From the NCBI RefSeq assembly GCF_029962835.1, contig NC_080577.1, positions 7,602,501 to 7,666,500 on the forward strand: a DNA stretch of 64,000 nucleotides. The letters run 5' to 3'. The notes below the pieces were generated by a model, which was not told the DNA's origin, made no database searches, and saw nothing but the letters and a program-made list of their open reading frames with translations. Below, piece after piece: positions 11,231 to 24,400 of this stretch. This stretch comes from Magnolia sinica. Lineage: Eukaryota; Streptophyta; Magnoliopsida; Magnoliales; Magnoliaceae. A program made the translations under genes and the position numbers. The stretch's first letter is position 1, and each line of letters opens with the position of its first letter.

Positions 11231-13489
11231 AAAAAGCACAATCCAACCCTATAAGAGTCCATGCAAACTGAAGAAGGGATGACCACTAATCAGGACAGCC
11301 GGAATGAGGAATGAAGGAATAAAAAAAGCAAGAAAATTGGTCATTACAAAGATTGGTATGGATCATAGTTTCTTATAAAGTCGATGTTTTCGACCAATTT
11401 TGTTATGAACCTTATTTTCATTCTATTAATAAATAGTGGTCAGTTGTCAAGCTTAGGTCGCTGCCCATTGAGAGTGTCATTTTTTAACTTTATGCATAAA
11501 CCATTGGATTTTGCATCCATAATAAAAGCTGGCAATCATGCTAAGAGAATTATAATGCTCATGTTAACTCGCACGATGGTCGATTATGAACCCCGTGCTA
11601 CCACGTGCCGCACATCGGAACGGCTGCAAAAACTTGAATGTCAAACGTCTCATCACATCTCTCGATATGAAGAAACGTGGAGGGCATTGTTTACACCATT
11701 TTTAGCACCTTGATATGGATCAATGGTAAATTGCCATGTGTCAATAATATAAGCTTGGTACTCAAGGAAATCATACTTGTGCCTAAAGATATATTCAACG
11801 AATCTTCATTCAGAAATACACATTCTGTTATTAATGTGGTGGTACAAACTCTTATGCATGCCTTTAATGGAGCGAATCCTCGTGTGCCATGTAGCAATGA
11901 TCAACGAGCTAATTAATAAGGCAGTGTGCCTAGCACTTCTACAAAGACCCATAAAGAGAATGAATCATACCATGAATTTAGTTATGATACACTCGGTAAG
12001 GCCATCTCTCATAGTCTTTCTAAAATGAGAGATTTTTTCAGAGACACTCGAAGAACTTGCGAAGAGCACAAAGATTCTGAATATCCAAATATCAGACTGA
12101 TATCGAAGTAAATTTAGTTGTGGTTCGGACCCAAATCAAGAGAGGATGAAAATTAGAGAAATCGGATTCCAATCCATACAATAATCGGAATTAAGAAAAT
12201 GGGAGAGCTCGATGAAAAATCTAGTCCAACCCGTTCGATAATAGATTAGGATCAGGTGGATCCAGTCCATCAACCCCTTCAGAAATTCGATCAGAAGGGA
12301 GAGAAAGTTCAGGATAAATGCAAGAGGTGGTTTAATTGGGCCATCGAGATGCATGATCATGATCGATTTCAAGTCTAGGATCAACGGCAGATATTTTGGT
12401 AATTGATTTCAAATCTAAAAGCAGTTGTTTCCTAAAGATGATCAACTCTAAAAAGAATATTTAAAAAACCAACAATTTTGGATCTATCTAGAATCCTTCC
12501 TATTCGGAATGCATGCCGAAAGAGTAGAAGATCCATGATCAGCAAGGAAACCCAGCGAGAGTTTTGCCGCCTTGAAAATTTATAAAAAGAGTACACGAAG
12601 AAGAGATCAAGGCCTACGCTAAACACAATTCATATATTTTTTACATCTTGTACATCTATCTTTACTTTTATCTAGGCATAGCATAGCCTAGCCTGGTCTT
12701 AGCATAAATCACTATTGTCCAGTGTCCACCGCTACAATACCGTAAAATTAAATTAAATGTACACAACCTTAAATTATTGGATCGCAATCAACTGAGTTCT
12801 TACTTAGGCGATCACGCACCTCTGGTCATATCCTGCTAACTATTCGTCTCGATCATTTGTTCTTACTGATAAATCAAGTACTTATCTCTCGTTTATTTAT
12901 CTCTCTATGTTATTTTGATACTTTATTAATTGTAAAACGTCATATATTCAAATATTAATAAAATTGGTATTATTTAACCTTCTTATATTTACTTGTTCTT
13001 TTACATTTTTTAAAAAAATGTTAAAAAATAATTATTAGTGAAAGAGAAGTCCTGAAGGCGTAATGTAATTGAAAAAATATAATTATAAAAGACTAACCTT
13101 TACCATTTCACAAATAGTTAATCATAGCTTGAAACACGCTGCACACAAAATCTAAATAAAGACCTTCAATCTAAATAAAGGCATAGTCTAGTGTTTGAAT
13201 GAATTCAACTAACAATCGTGACTGTGCATTGGTGGGCCAACCTTTCATAATAGAACAACCTTTTCATTAAAGCGACATGAAACCGCAACATTACTGACGT
13301 GCAACCATCACCGTTGGAACATTGATCATTGATAGGACGTTTGCAACCCCACGTGTCATACACCCTTTCACACGTGAACACGTGCCAATCTGACAACTGT
13401 AAGATGCACCCCACTATAAGGAAAGTCAAGCCCATTCATTTAGCAGGATGGACGTTGAATGCGGATTGGTGGAAGTTTTATTAGAGAGT
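11231..13489. other. No gene seen; probably 3' non-coding/LTR-like part of the Gypsy fossil
   Basis: This follows the integrase fossil. A TATA-like TTTATAAAAAG lies at about 12578-12588, and a transcribed-looking stretch follows with 'catcttgtacatctatcttt' near 12640. That fits an LTR promoter region, but I cannot find paired LTRs or target repeats. Open frames up to 109 codons have no family signature. The rest, to 13489, is AT-rich with no recognisable feature. Confidence 0.35.
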
Positions 13490-13810
13490 TAAGTGGTGGG
13501 GAGCAGATTAGGTGCGGCCCATGCCTTACACAAGACAGTAGGGCCCACCTTGATGTATTTTTTCCATATCTATGCCGTCCATCCTTGCCACATGATTTTA
13601 GGGCATGATCCCAAAAATGAAGAAGATCTAAATCTCAGGTGGACCATACTTTCGGAAACAGTGGTGATTGAACGCCTACCATTAAAAACTTCCTAAAGCC
13701 CAACGTAATGTTTCAATAATATTTATTTACCATCCAACCCGTTGATAAGGTCACGTTACCTGGATAAAGAAAAATATAAAATATTAACTGGATCCAAAAC
13801 TTTTTTAACT
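13490..13810 (+). repeat. Half of a palindromic MITE-like repeat
   Basis: It begins 'gcagattaggtgcggccc', resembling the terminus of the element at 14566-15078, and runs through 'gggcccaccttgatgtat', 'ccgtccatcc', 'tctcaggtggaccata' and 'aaaacttcc'. The second arm is missing, so this is a truncated copy. Confidence 0.5.
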
Positions 13811-13837
13811 AACATAAATTTTCAAAAGATTCCCAGC

Positions 13838-13910
13838 TCCGTTGTAGTCTAGTTGGTTAGGATATTCGGCTTTCACCCGAAAGACCCGGGTTCGACTCCC
13901 GCCAACGGAA
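13838..13910 (+). tRNA. tRNA-Glu (anticodon TTC), nuclear type
   Basis: A 73-nt cloverleaf can be folded. The acceptor stem TCCGTTG pairs with CAACGGA. The A box is TAGTCTAGTTGG and the B box GGTTCGACTCC. The anticodon stem-loop is TTCGG CTTTCAC CCGAA, with anticodon TTC, so it would decode GAA/GAG as glutamate. No intron is present. One flaw is a C:C mismatch at the base of the T stem (CCGGG opposite CCCGC). T-runs that could act as a Pol III terminator follow from about 13918. Two decayed relatives sit at 38441-38511 and 38589-38654. It is probably a working gene, but the mismatch and the repeat setting leave some doubt. Confidence 0.75.
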
Positions 13911-14085
13911 AAAAATTTTGGTGTTTTTTTGTTTTTTTTTCTTGGTGGACGGCTGGGATTCGTTTTTTTCCTCTGTTGATTTTTTTTGGTTTTTTTTTTT
14001 TTGTGGACGGCTGGGATTCGTTTTTTTTCCTCTGTTGAATCTCCGTATCATTCATGCACGCATCTCATGTGGTAGATGTATGCAA
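13911..14085 (+). repeat. T-rich repeated tail after tRNA-Glu; uninterrupted relative of the MULE target
   Basis: Two copies of a unit with 'ggacggctgggattcg' plus a T-run plus 'cctctgttga' follow the tRNA, then 'atctcatgtgg'. The same sequence flanks the foldback element at 38749-44506, split exactly at its TTCGTTTTT target duplication. This copy therefore shows what that site looked like before insertion. Confidence 0.8.
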
Positions 14086-14565
14086 GATCTATATCAACCA
14101 CGTTGGGCCTGAATCAGGCCATCCAGTCGCTGTGGGGACAAGATGGGAACGTGAAGTACGAGCGGGTGATTGCCTGATTTATGAGCCATACGGCTAAACT
14201 AATAAGTAGATTGGCCTGATTTACGAGGCAGGACATGTACAGGGCCTTAGTAAAGAAACCATGAATATTGGACACAGATTAGGTGGTGAGGACACGTGGT
14301 GAGATGTGATTGGTGGGACATACACGGATAGAGATGTGCTGAGTACGTACCAAAAAACCTTTAAAAAGGCCGGACTAATCTCTGATACCATACGGCCCCA
14401 CCAATCACATCTCTCAAAATCTCCTCACCGCCGAGTTCATATGATCGTATGGAGACGGGGCGGGATGAACCGTACATGCATTTGGACTTCAGGTAGAACG
14501 TAATATTACTGTTCTAAATGCCTTTCAATATTTTTAAAAAATCTGGTTGCACCACACCCATGAAT

Positions 14566-15078
14566 GGTGTGCGGATTAGGCGTGGCCCGGGCTCGCTCAC
14601 CCAAGATGGTGCGCCATTACCGTGGGTCCCACTTTGATGCATGTATTCTATATCCACACCGTCTATCTGTTTTGCCTAATCATTTTAGGGCATCAGCCCA
14701 GAAATAAAACGGATCCAAATCTCGGGTTGTGGTTGACCATTAACAACTTATAATGGGCCACAAATTTTGGATTAAGCTGATATTGGTTTTTTCTATTCAT
14801 CCAGGCTTATGTGACCTTATCACCAAGCTAGATGGCAAATAAACATTACGGTGAGCCCTAGGAAGTTTTTAATGGTGGGGACATTCGATCACCAATGTTT
14901 CTTGTAGTATGGTCCACCTGAAATTTGTATCCATACTACCTGAAATTTGTATCTGCTTCATTTTTTGGCTCATGCTCTAGATGGGACGGTGTGGATATAG
15001 AATACAAACATCAAGATGGCCCCACAGTAAGGGCCACGCCATCTTGGGTGAGGCTGGGGCTGCACCTAATCGGCTCCC
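14566..15078. mobile_element. Palindromic MITE, MULE-type (513 bp)
   Basis: The ends are inverted copies: 'gcggattaggcg' and 'gctcacccaagatgg' on the left are mirrored by 'ccatcttgggtgaggc' and 'cacctaatcgg' on the right. The interior is partly self-complementary throughout ('aatctcgggttgtgg', 'gtccacctgaaat'). It is flanked by CCCATGAAT (14557-14565) and CCCATGCAT (15079-15087), a 9-bp duplication with one mismatch, typical of Mutator-like insertions. There is no coding capacity. Confidence 0.7.
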
Positions 15079-15087
15079 CCCATGCAT

Positions 15088-16343
15088 ATAGGTATGGCAA
15101 TAGGTCAGGTCCAGTCAGGATCAGTGACCAGTGTACTAAATGGGCCAGAAACCCCACCCACAAACTCCATCAAACCCAAGCCCAAGCTCAAACATACCCA
15201 TTTTATTGTAATCAGGTTGGGCTTGAAGGCATGCCCAGCCTTCTCCAGTTAGGCAGCTGATGTTTAACCTGGACATCAGAAGCCAGTGGCACCAATTGCC
15301 TCGCAAGTCCACTCAACCCATTAGCTTCAATGGGCCATTCTAGCCCAACCCACTACCCACATCAGAAGTCAGTCGGACCAATTGAGCCGCAAGCTGACCC
15401 AACCCAGTTCCACTTCAGAGAGGGAGGGAGGGAGCTCTTGTGTGCATATCAAACCTCTGAGAGAGTCCATTGCAACTAGAGGAAGTTCCCCTGCACAGTA
15501 TCAGGATCATGATTTCACAAATATTTTCTGTTCGAATTAATAATGATAATAATAATAATAATAAAATTGCGAATTCATGTCCATTCAGGATGCGTTTGGA
15601 TGATGCAAAGGTGAACGGAATTGTTAAACATTCAGCTTTAATCAAGAGGAAACGACACAGCTTAATGATGGCTTCAGAGTGCTTGTAATGAGGAAAGAGC
15701 CCCCATTCTCGAGTTTTGCTCCTTTTCAGTCCTACTGAAAACTGCAATTTGGTTAATTTCCACTTACAACTTGTACTTTGATTTGATAATGTATGATGTA
15801 TCCATACACACCCACAGTGCCTAATACTGATTTTGCATTATTCAAGCAGGACTAAAGCAATCATGGTTCTGGCTCCTCTTCTACCACCTCACTTGTATTA
15901 TTCCTACAAGAGTTACATCTCATTAACATCAGAAGTGGTGCTGTTAAACGTTGCTAACTATCAATCAAGCAGTTAAAATAGTGTTCCATTAAGCCTACAT
16001 GCACCTCTGCACACAAATTCCACATGTTGGCTCATGCACCACATGTGAGAGATCCAGGTAGCTCATCGGCCAGGCCACGTCATGTTAGAAGGCCCCAAAA
16101 TCAGGTCACTTGATCTATAGGTGATCATGCATAAGTTGAATGTGAAGCATCAGCAATTTTTCAGACCATACCGTTTTCAAACATGATTAGCTTATCTGAT
16201 GAATGAACCATCTTCATTTCTGGGCCACTGCATTTACACTGTGAGGCCCACCTTCGGAGAGGTGCATGGGTGCTTGCCAGAACTCTCAAAAATAACAAAG
16301 AAACGAAGGTTACACCATGTCTAAATTAATTGCAATGATCTGC
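15088..16343. other. Downstream flank of the DTD gene; no other gene seen
   Basis: This holds the presumed 3' UTR of the minus-strand DTD gene next to its stop codon, then intergenic DNA. I cannot place the polyadenylation site with confidence. An (AAT)n-like tract lies at 15542-15564, and a GA-rich tract at 15418-15432. Open frames up to 111 codons show no motif. Confidence 0.5.
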
Positions 16344-19300
16344 TTACTTGGATGGTAGTAAATGTGATGAATCAAGCTGCATGGTAACAGGTCCATCGTT
16401 TACCAAGTGAACCTTCATACAATCAGGACAAACAAAAGTTAGAACTTGTTGAAGGAAGCAGACTGACAGAATCATCATTAAATCGGTACAGGTAATTTAC
16501 CTTCATCATTGCTCCAAAAACACCATCTGCATGAAATGGCCAAACCCAAGTGGAAATCAATGAAATAAAAGACTCAATAACAGAAATGTAGGCATGATGA
16601 TGCACTCCAGACCACCCATCAAGCAAGCATACGAGTGAGGTCCAAGATGGATTTTCACAGGCTGTCTGATTGAAGAATGGGAGATTTGATTGATGTGTAG
16701 GCCCAGAAGACCAATCAGGTGATGTTCCTAGTGGCCTGATTGAACCTGGGCCCCACAACATGAATCAAATGGGTCAAAGATTTGATTGATGTGTGGACCC
16801 AGAAGACCAATCAGGTGATGTTCCTAGTGGCCTGGTTGGACCTGGGTCCCACAACACCAATCCAATAGGTCATTTACAAGAAACAATTGGACTGTGGGAC
16901 CCACTGCCCAATTGAGTGGTTCCTTTGGGGCATATGCAAACAGAAGGCAAGCGTAGGAGTATTCTAGATGGGACATCCTACAGCAGTTGCAGAATCGAGT
17001 GGTGAGATGCCTCTAGATACGTTCATAGCCACTCCTTTTTCTTCTCTTTTTTTCCAGTGTGACTAAACATATTTATCCTTTTTCCTGTGTTTTTTTATTT
17101 TCTGCTGTAAGTGGAGAGATTATCAATTATATAGCATGATCTTGGAGGTATTGTTCTTCTAATTGGTAAGTCCCTATCCTAATTCAATACCTTCAAGTTG
17201 TACTGCATCGCATGAGCAATGATAAACTTGACAAAAGCACCAAGTTGACTGACTAGGAAAACCCTTCCTAGTCACTCCAAGATTCGTCAAGGGCCCACCT
17301 AGGTCCATTCCTGATATGCCTACGTCCCCAAAGTTTCCCCTCGTAGAGGAATTATATGAACCTTGACCCAGGGATATGCACAGTATACTTGGGTTTTCAG
17401 TTTGTGCATGTGGGCCCATGGTCCACTGATCTAGACCAGTGATTTGTTCAGCCCGAACAGGAATGAACCATGCACCAAAACTTTCCCAGGTGGGAAGATC
17501 CTAGACAGCAATCCTAGGCCTTTTCTCAGTTGAAGGTGGACCATTGCTGAATATCTCTTCTTGACCGTCTATCTGTTTTCAGGCCACAAATGAAAGGCTA
17601 GGATTGTCCCATCTATCTGCTATATTTCTTTTCCACCCTTGAACATGGATGCAGCACCAATCTTCATGTGACCAGGTAATTATCTTCCTAGTTGAGTAAC
17701 TGCAGTTGGCATTCCTCTATAAAATAAGGGAACATGTTGATGAGTTCATATATCAATATGGAAAAGCCAACGAATGACTCTCGCCATATGAAAGCAGTAC
17801 TCTAACCACTGGGTTAAGTACGTTATTTACCATCACAGAGGAAAAAAAGGGGTGGGGGGCATCAAATCGGGAATTATAGATGAAATATTACTTCTAAGCA
17901 ATACCAATCCTTAGCAGGAAAAGGGTCAGAGAGCTAATCTTGCAAACGGACAGAACCAACTCTTCAGTGAGTTAAAGAAAGTACTGATCGATTCTCTTAC
18001 TACAAGTATTTTAGTTGTCAATACATCACAAGGAGATAAATTAGTTCCAAGTGATAAAAGGAAGTTCTGAAAATTTCCAGACAGTCGAGTTTAGTTATCA
18101 GTACCTCTCAAGGAGATCAGTTAGTTTCAAGTGACAGAAGAAAGTACTAACGAATAAATTTCAGATCTGAGTTTACTCAAGCATCTTGAGTTATATAAAT
18201 AACACTAGGGGCCTGTTTGGATTCATGGAAAGCATAGGAAAGGAAATATTGTTTCTTGGGAAACCTTATTTCTAGGAAACTGTTGGAAAGGAAATATTTT
18301 TTCCTAAGATTTTCCTAGAAATTTCAAATCTATTTCAAACTGTTGGAAAGGAAACAAAAAAAAATAATAAAAATCAGGGTGAGGGTGGGGGTGGGGGGTG
18401 GGGATAGATAGTGACAAATGTGGCATACGCAGAATATGTGTGTGCTTGAAGCAGAATTGGGGCACACGTGGTATATGTGAGATGCTTGAAGCTATACAGT
18501 AGCACAAAACGAGCATTGGCATATTTGATACATGGGCACTTGAAGCTAGATGGCAGCACTTGTACACATTAACACCACTGGCAGTGGCATATTTGGAGCA
18601 ATTGAAGATGAACGATGGCATATGTGGCACATTGGTGAATTTAGTGCTTTGCACATGTAGGGTACAAGAGAAGATGAATGGTGGTATGCAGACTGTTAGC
18701 GCATGTGAGGCACAAGAGGAGATGGATGGTGTCACATGTGGGATGCTTTACACATGTGGGTCACAAGAGAATATGGATGGCCAAAATATGGCACATTGGC
18801 ACATGTGAGGCATAACCGAAGGGACGCGAATTGCATGGTGACCCTGCCACCATAGACGTCCATGGTGACCCAACATTGTGGGATTTGATTGCACAACATG
18901 CCGCTATCAGAGATGTGACCTGGTCAAGTACATACTCGGCCTAACAACCTTTAAACATGCTTTGTGTGGACCCAACTTTAATAACAACACATGGCCCAAT
19001 CAAATCCCACCACATCAGGCCACCATAGGCGTCCGTGGTGGCAGGATCACCAAACAATCCACATCCAGTTGATGCACAATGGCTTATTTGGCACATAAAC
19101 ACATGTCAACATATGAGGCAATTGAAGATTGGGGGCTTAACCCTTAAGAAACCAATTTCTTTCTATGAAAATGCTTTTGCAAGGAGTGGAAGTGGGAAAA
19201 TAAATTTGTTAATTTTCCAACGAAGAAAGTGAGGAGTGAGAAATGGTGTTTCGCACAACTTCCCACTAAGAAAGGCTTGACAAATAACGGAAAATGAGTT

Positions 19301-21350
19301 TCATGAAAAACAATGTTTCCTTTCGTTTCCATGAATCCAAACAGGCCCTAACTGAATTCTGCAAAAGGCATCAACTAATACTAGCTTTTGATTGTGCACT
19401 AGAGAAGCAAAAGTATAGATTGTGATTTCAACATTGACCAGGACTTGGGAAAATATTATCTAATGTATAAGTTACCCATGGACCATTTTGAATATCTTGG
19501 GTCGAGAGTAGAGAGATTGAGAAGGATGTTGCTCATAGAATTAGAGTTGGGTGAATAAAGTGGAGATGTGCCTATGGAGTTGAATGTGACCACCACATAC
19601 CAATGAAACTGAAGGAGAAATTATATAGGATAGCTAGAAGACCAGCCGTCCTTTAGGGGACAGAATGCTGGAGCAGCAAAGGAACAAAATGTTCATAGGA
19701 TGAGCAATTGACCATAGTTGAAATGAGGATGCTGAGATAGATGAGTGGCAAGACAATGATAGAATTAGAAATCAAAGCATTCAAGGGAACTTAGGAGTAG
19801 CATCAAATGGTGGTAAAATGAGGGACAATAGAGTTCCATGATTAGTCAATTGCGATGGAGACCAAGAACTGCACTACTTGGGAGTGAATTGGTTCAAGTT
19901 GAAGCTCTAAAAGAGCAAGGGGAAAAGCCCAAAAAGCCATGGGTGGAGTGTGGAGGCAGCACGAAAAGAGTTGATGACCAATTGTTTAACCAAGGACATG
20001 GTACTTTATAGAGTGGAATGGTGGAACAGGATTCATGTAGATGACCCCAATTAGTTGGAATAGGGGGTAGAATGATGATGATGATCTCTTGGAAAAATCA
20101 ACTAAAAGAAGGGTCATGAATTTGATCGACCATCTCTGTTTACAATTCTTCAGAGGAAATGTTGTAGCTGGGAAGACAAAAGTTGCAATGAAGTAAACAT
20201 AGTCACCAATAGCATATAGGAATACCTTTTATGGAATCTGCGTTGTATGATTTGCGAAATTTATCGACTAGAGAATCGTAGAAGGGCTTTGCTTTCTGAG
20301 GTGGCATAGCCACATGAAAATCTGGCTTGTTGCCCTTTAGAATGCCAAATAAAGTAAACTGGCTCACTGAGAAATCAACACAAACATCAAGCATAGCATC
20401 AGGTAATTTGGGTTACTAGTGTCATAATCACATGGACTGTTAGGTACCTATCATCAAGAGAATAAAATCATAAATCTGCAAAAATTGTGTAGCACTTCAA
20501 ATACCCAAGAGAACTCCAAAATTCCTCTGCATGACCTGCAAATAATTGAGAATCATTTCAAAAAGACTACTAAGGGATGGTCAATCAAATATCATTCAAA
20601 GCTCAACCATTATAACTAAAATTTTTTACAGGAACACGAAGGATCATTTATCTGGCTCAACGAAAATATAACTGGGGCCTTGGATGTTCCTCTTATCTCA
20701 ACTTCACAGGCTTCCACTTCCCAAAAATTTGCTAAGAAGACACAACAAGAGGTAGCCATTCAAACAAGTGAGGAAGTTGAGTCAAGCGCCCTAATGCAGA
20801 TGAATAGGTTTGATGGATAGTTTTAAGGGACTGCAATGGATGGCATATAAAGCACGCATGTATTGTCTAAAACAAAGATGTTTTAATTTAGATGAATAGG
20901 TTGATGGATAGTTTTAAGGGACCCTAGAGCTACTCTCAACAAATTGGCCAGATAAACATGGAAAATACTAGGAAGGATATGATCAAGAATGAGGTCATTG
21001 GAGAATGCCTAAGAGTAGCCCCAGTAGGACATAAAATGATGGAGAAAAGATTGAGATAAGTAGACCATCTGCTACGGGAAGCAGAGATGGCCAATGTAAA
21101 AACCAGAATTTAGCAGATGGCCAGAATAAATAGGAGGATTTTTATTAAGATTGAAGAGTATTAAAGGATGAGGGAAAGACCTAAAAGGACTTGGATCAAA
21201 ATGGTGAGAAGGGATATAAATCATGTCTACTTACCAAGGATATAGCCTAAACAGAAATAATTTGCAGAACACGAACCATAAAGCCAACCTCAAATAGTAG
21301 GGAAAATGCAAAGATAATGGTGGTGGTATTTATCTGCATTGTTGCATAAA

Positions 21351-21404
<54 letters not shown>

Positions 21405-24400
21405 TGCTTAAATATAAAAATAGGTCATAGAAGACACTTACATTTTGGTCCCATGCTTTTCCGCTCTTCTCATTTGGAAATAGCCTCATGTTCAATACTT
21501 TCCTACATCTAGAAAACAAAACCATTCCTAAGGTTATCTTCAGCAAAGTCAATAAAATTTATAAAACAGCTCCATAGAACTTCAAATAAAATACAAAGAC
21601 ACATGGGTACTATTTTAGTTGCAAATAAAAATGTGAATAATATCTAAGGTTGATTCATGTGTGCTGCTTCCCTACTTTTAACTCTTTTCAGACCAGGGCT
21701 TAGAACCATGCATAAATGCAGACGTGCTCACATACATATACGGATATCGGTGTCCAATCAAATGAATTTATGGGACAAGACTCCCAAGTTTGTGAAATAT
21801 ATGGCATAAATACTAAAATACATCCCACCAACCACGCCACTACAATAAGAAAATGTAATGGTTTAGAGAGTAAAAAATCTCAATGCTACAAGATAGGGTT
21901 AAACCATTTCGTACAACAGTCTGTTAAGTATCCGGTACAAGCACAAGGGCTTTTTTTGACATTCCCTCTGAAGGAGCATTTGAGGCCTAAACGCCATTTT
22001 GATTCAACCAGCAATTGATGTTGTGTGTTTGGGTGCACTTACAAAGCCTCATCTACCGCTCGACAAAATAGGCGCTAAAAGCGCTGATTGCCAAGTCGAG
22101 CGAAGTAGCAGGCTTGAAACCCCCTTTTCCAGAAACTCCATTTTGAGAAAAAGTGCATCCAAAAGGGCCCCAAGTATTTTTATCATATACAATGCATACA
22201 CGAGTATTTTGGTATAGTAGGTAATGAACGCGAATGCGTACACACTCAATTTCAAGTGTCATGATAATATTGATTGTAAGAGTGCTGGTTCGTATCGTTT
22301 GTAAGAAAGCTTTCATGCACCACTTGTCTAAGAAAGAACGCGAGACTGAAATAACAAGTGCAAATTCATATAGACTAGCAATCTTGTGAACTAATATAGA
22401 CCTAAATCCAAGTGAAACCTATGCACATTGATCCTGGTCGCCCAATCAAGGGGTCAGCTATTAGATGCGCCTGCATTGCAGGCTGCAAACCATTCTTTGG
22501 TGATCCTGGCCCTGTAGGAGTTGGGGGCATTGTTTGGGATTATAATGGGGACATCATGGCTGAGTTCTATGTCCTATTGGGATCAAGGACACAAAACTTC
22601 GTGGAGGCGGGTGCTCTTCTGCAAGCTACAAAAGTTGTGGTTCGGTATGGCTTCTATCCTGCGATCATCAAAGGTGTTTCAACAAATGTGACCGCTCTGT
22701 GCCCGCTGTGCAGTCTCCATGGAAGATTGCTAGCATGATTGAAGAGGTTTGGGACCTGAGTAGGGGAGGAGAGATCTCCTTTTCACAAGTTAAGAGAGAA
22801 GCTAATGCTGAGGCAAATTTCTTAGCTAAATCAGGAGCTGTTGTAGCTTTTGATGCTTTTCTGGTGGTTGGGATGTTGTTCCTTCATCCCTCTGTTGTAT
22901 CTTAATCTTTCTTTTTTCCTAATAAAGTTTGGTTTATCCATCAAATGCATGACATATCTAAGTTGGAGGAATTGTACCTCTGCCATTGTATGGCATATCA
23001 AATGCATGCACTGTATGCATGACCTGCATGTAGCTCAATCCAAACCACCAAGTTGTGATTGCACTGAGGAAAGAGCTGACCTAAAGATCAAGCTGCATTG
23101 ATGATCCTAGGCATCCGATCAGGCTATTATGAATTTATGATCACTCAGTGGCCACCAAAAGGACAATTACAACTGCCCTCACTGTATGATTTTGGATTAA
23201 GCCTCACAGCACTGGGACCTGCGATTTGGACATTTAAAATAGAGCTAAATGCACTAAACGTGCACATTGACTGTGTTCATGAGTAGGATATGCCATGCTC
23301 AAGCAGAGGAGTTCATTTACCCGTGTTGTCATATTACGAGCATGTGTTGCCCATTTCAGGCCACCTATAAAGGTGTTCAGATGATCACAACTACTCATGT
23401 TTAAACCCCAGACAAGCAGAAACTTATGCTGAATGTATAATTCTAACCATGGATAAGAACTGAATGTGCGCCACTAGAGAAACAATGATCAGGATCTCCC
23501 TTTCAGTGTGACCATCCAAAGAAAGGCCACTAAAATTAGTGCTCAGAACATGAACGCTTCCTATCACTGACCATCTCTGCATCTGGACCCCAAGTGGCAA
23601 GACACGCTGCTGATCCTAAATATGGTATGATTCCATAACCAAAACAAACTATTAGCAGAATATGGAATTGGTATGATTCCACAAAATGCCCATATACTGG
23701 AATTTTTTGAGTGCCTGAATACTCTGCCAGAACATCATATACAACCCCCCTTTTTTTGGCATTTTCAGCAAACCACCATCCAAACAGGGGAGAGCTGTTG
23801 TGGGGAGTGATCTGCAACTCCACCTTAAAACTTTTCAAATTTTTCACCATTGGGTTGTAAAAACTTTAACACAAAGACATTATACACCCCATGACTTAGG
23901 AAAAAGTTGCAGGCTATTTCTTACGAAAACACTTGTGTGACTTGCATAGCCATACTCATACTGGCGGCATGACCATACACTAACATGAATGGACGACTTC
24001 ATGTGGATGACATCCACCCCATTCATGGTGTTCTGACCAGGGGGCCAATTCAAAACTCAGGTGTGCTGCACCACGGGGATCCCACTAATAAAATTGTCCA
24101 AATTGTGTGTGAAGTCCATCAAGGTGCATACATGCCATCTGAGCTATTCATCTGACACGCTCCACTAGGATGAAGGGACACCTTGAAAATAAATACATTC
24201 CAACACTCAGATAGGCCACACCACATGAATTTCGAGGTTTTAAGCATGAATTTTACGCCATTGTGGGTATTGACCTGCGACTCCACCTAAAATTTTTCTT
24301 CTTCTTCTTCTCTTCTTCTTCTTCTTCTTCTTTAACCGTTGGGTGGTAAAAGCTACTCATGTAACATTTACTCACCCCAAGAGGTAGAAAAAATTGCAAG

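Noticed and set aside
13853-14112. Open frames rich in Phe or Lys next to tRNA-Glu
   Set aside because: They run through the tRNA and T-rich tail in both directions; no coding character.
20203-20394. Reading DTD exon 5 as starting at the upstream in-frame ATG (MLDVCVDFSVSQF)
   Set aside because: A proper acceptor TTTCTCAG lies just before the Val-Ser-Gln codons, and the 31-nt exon at 20535-20505 supplies the expected residues in phase; the upstream reading is intron.
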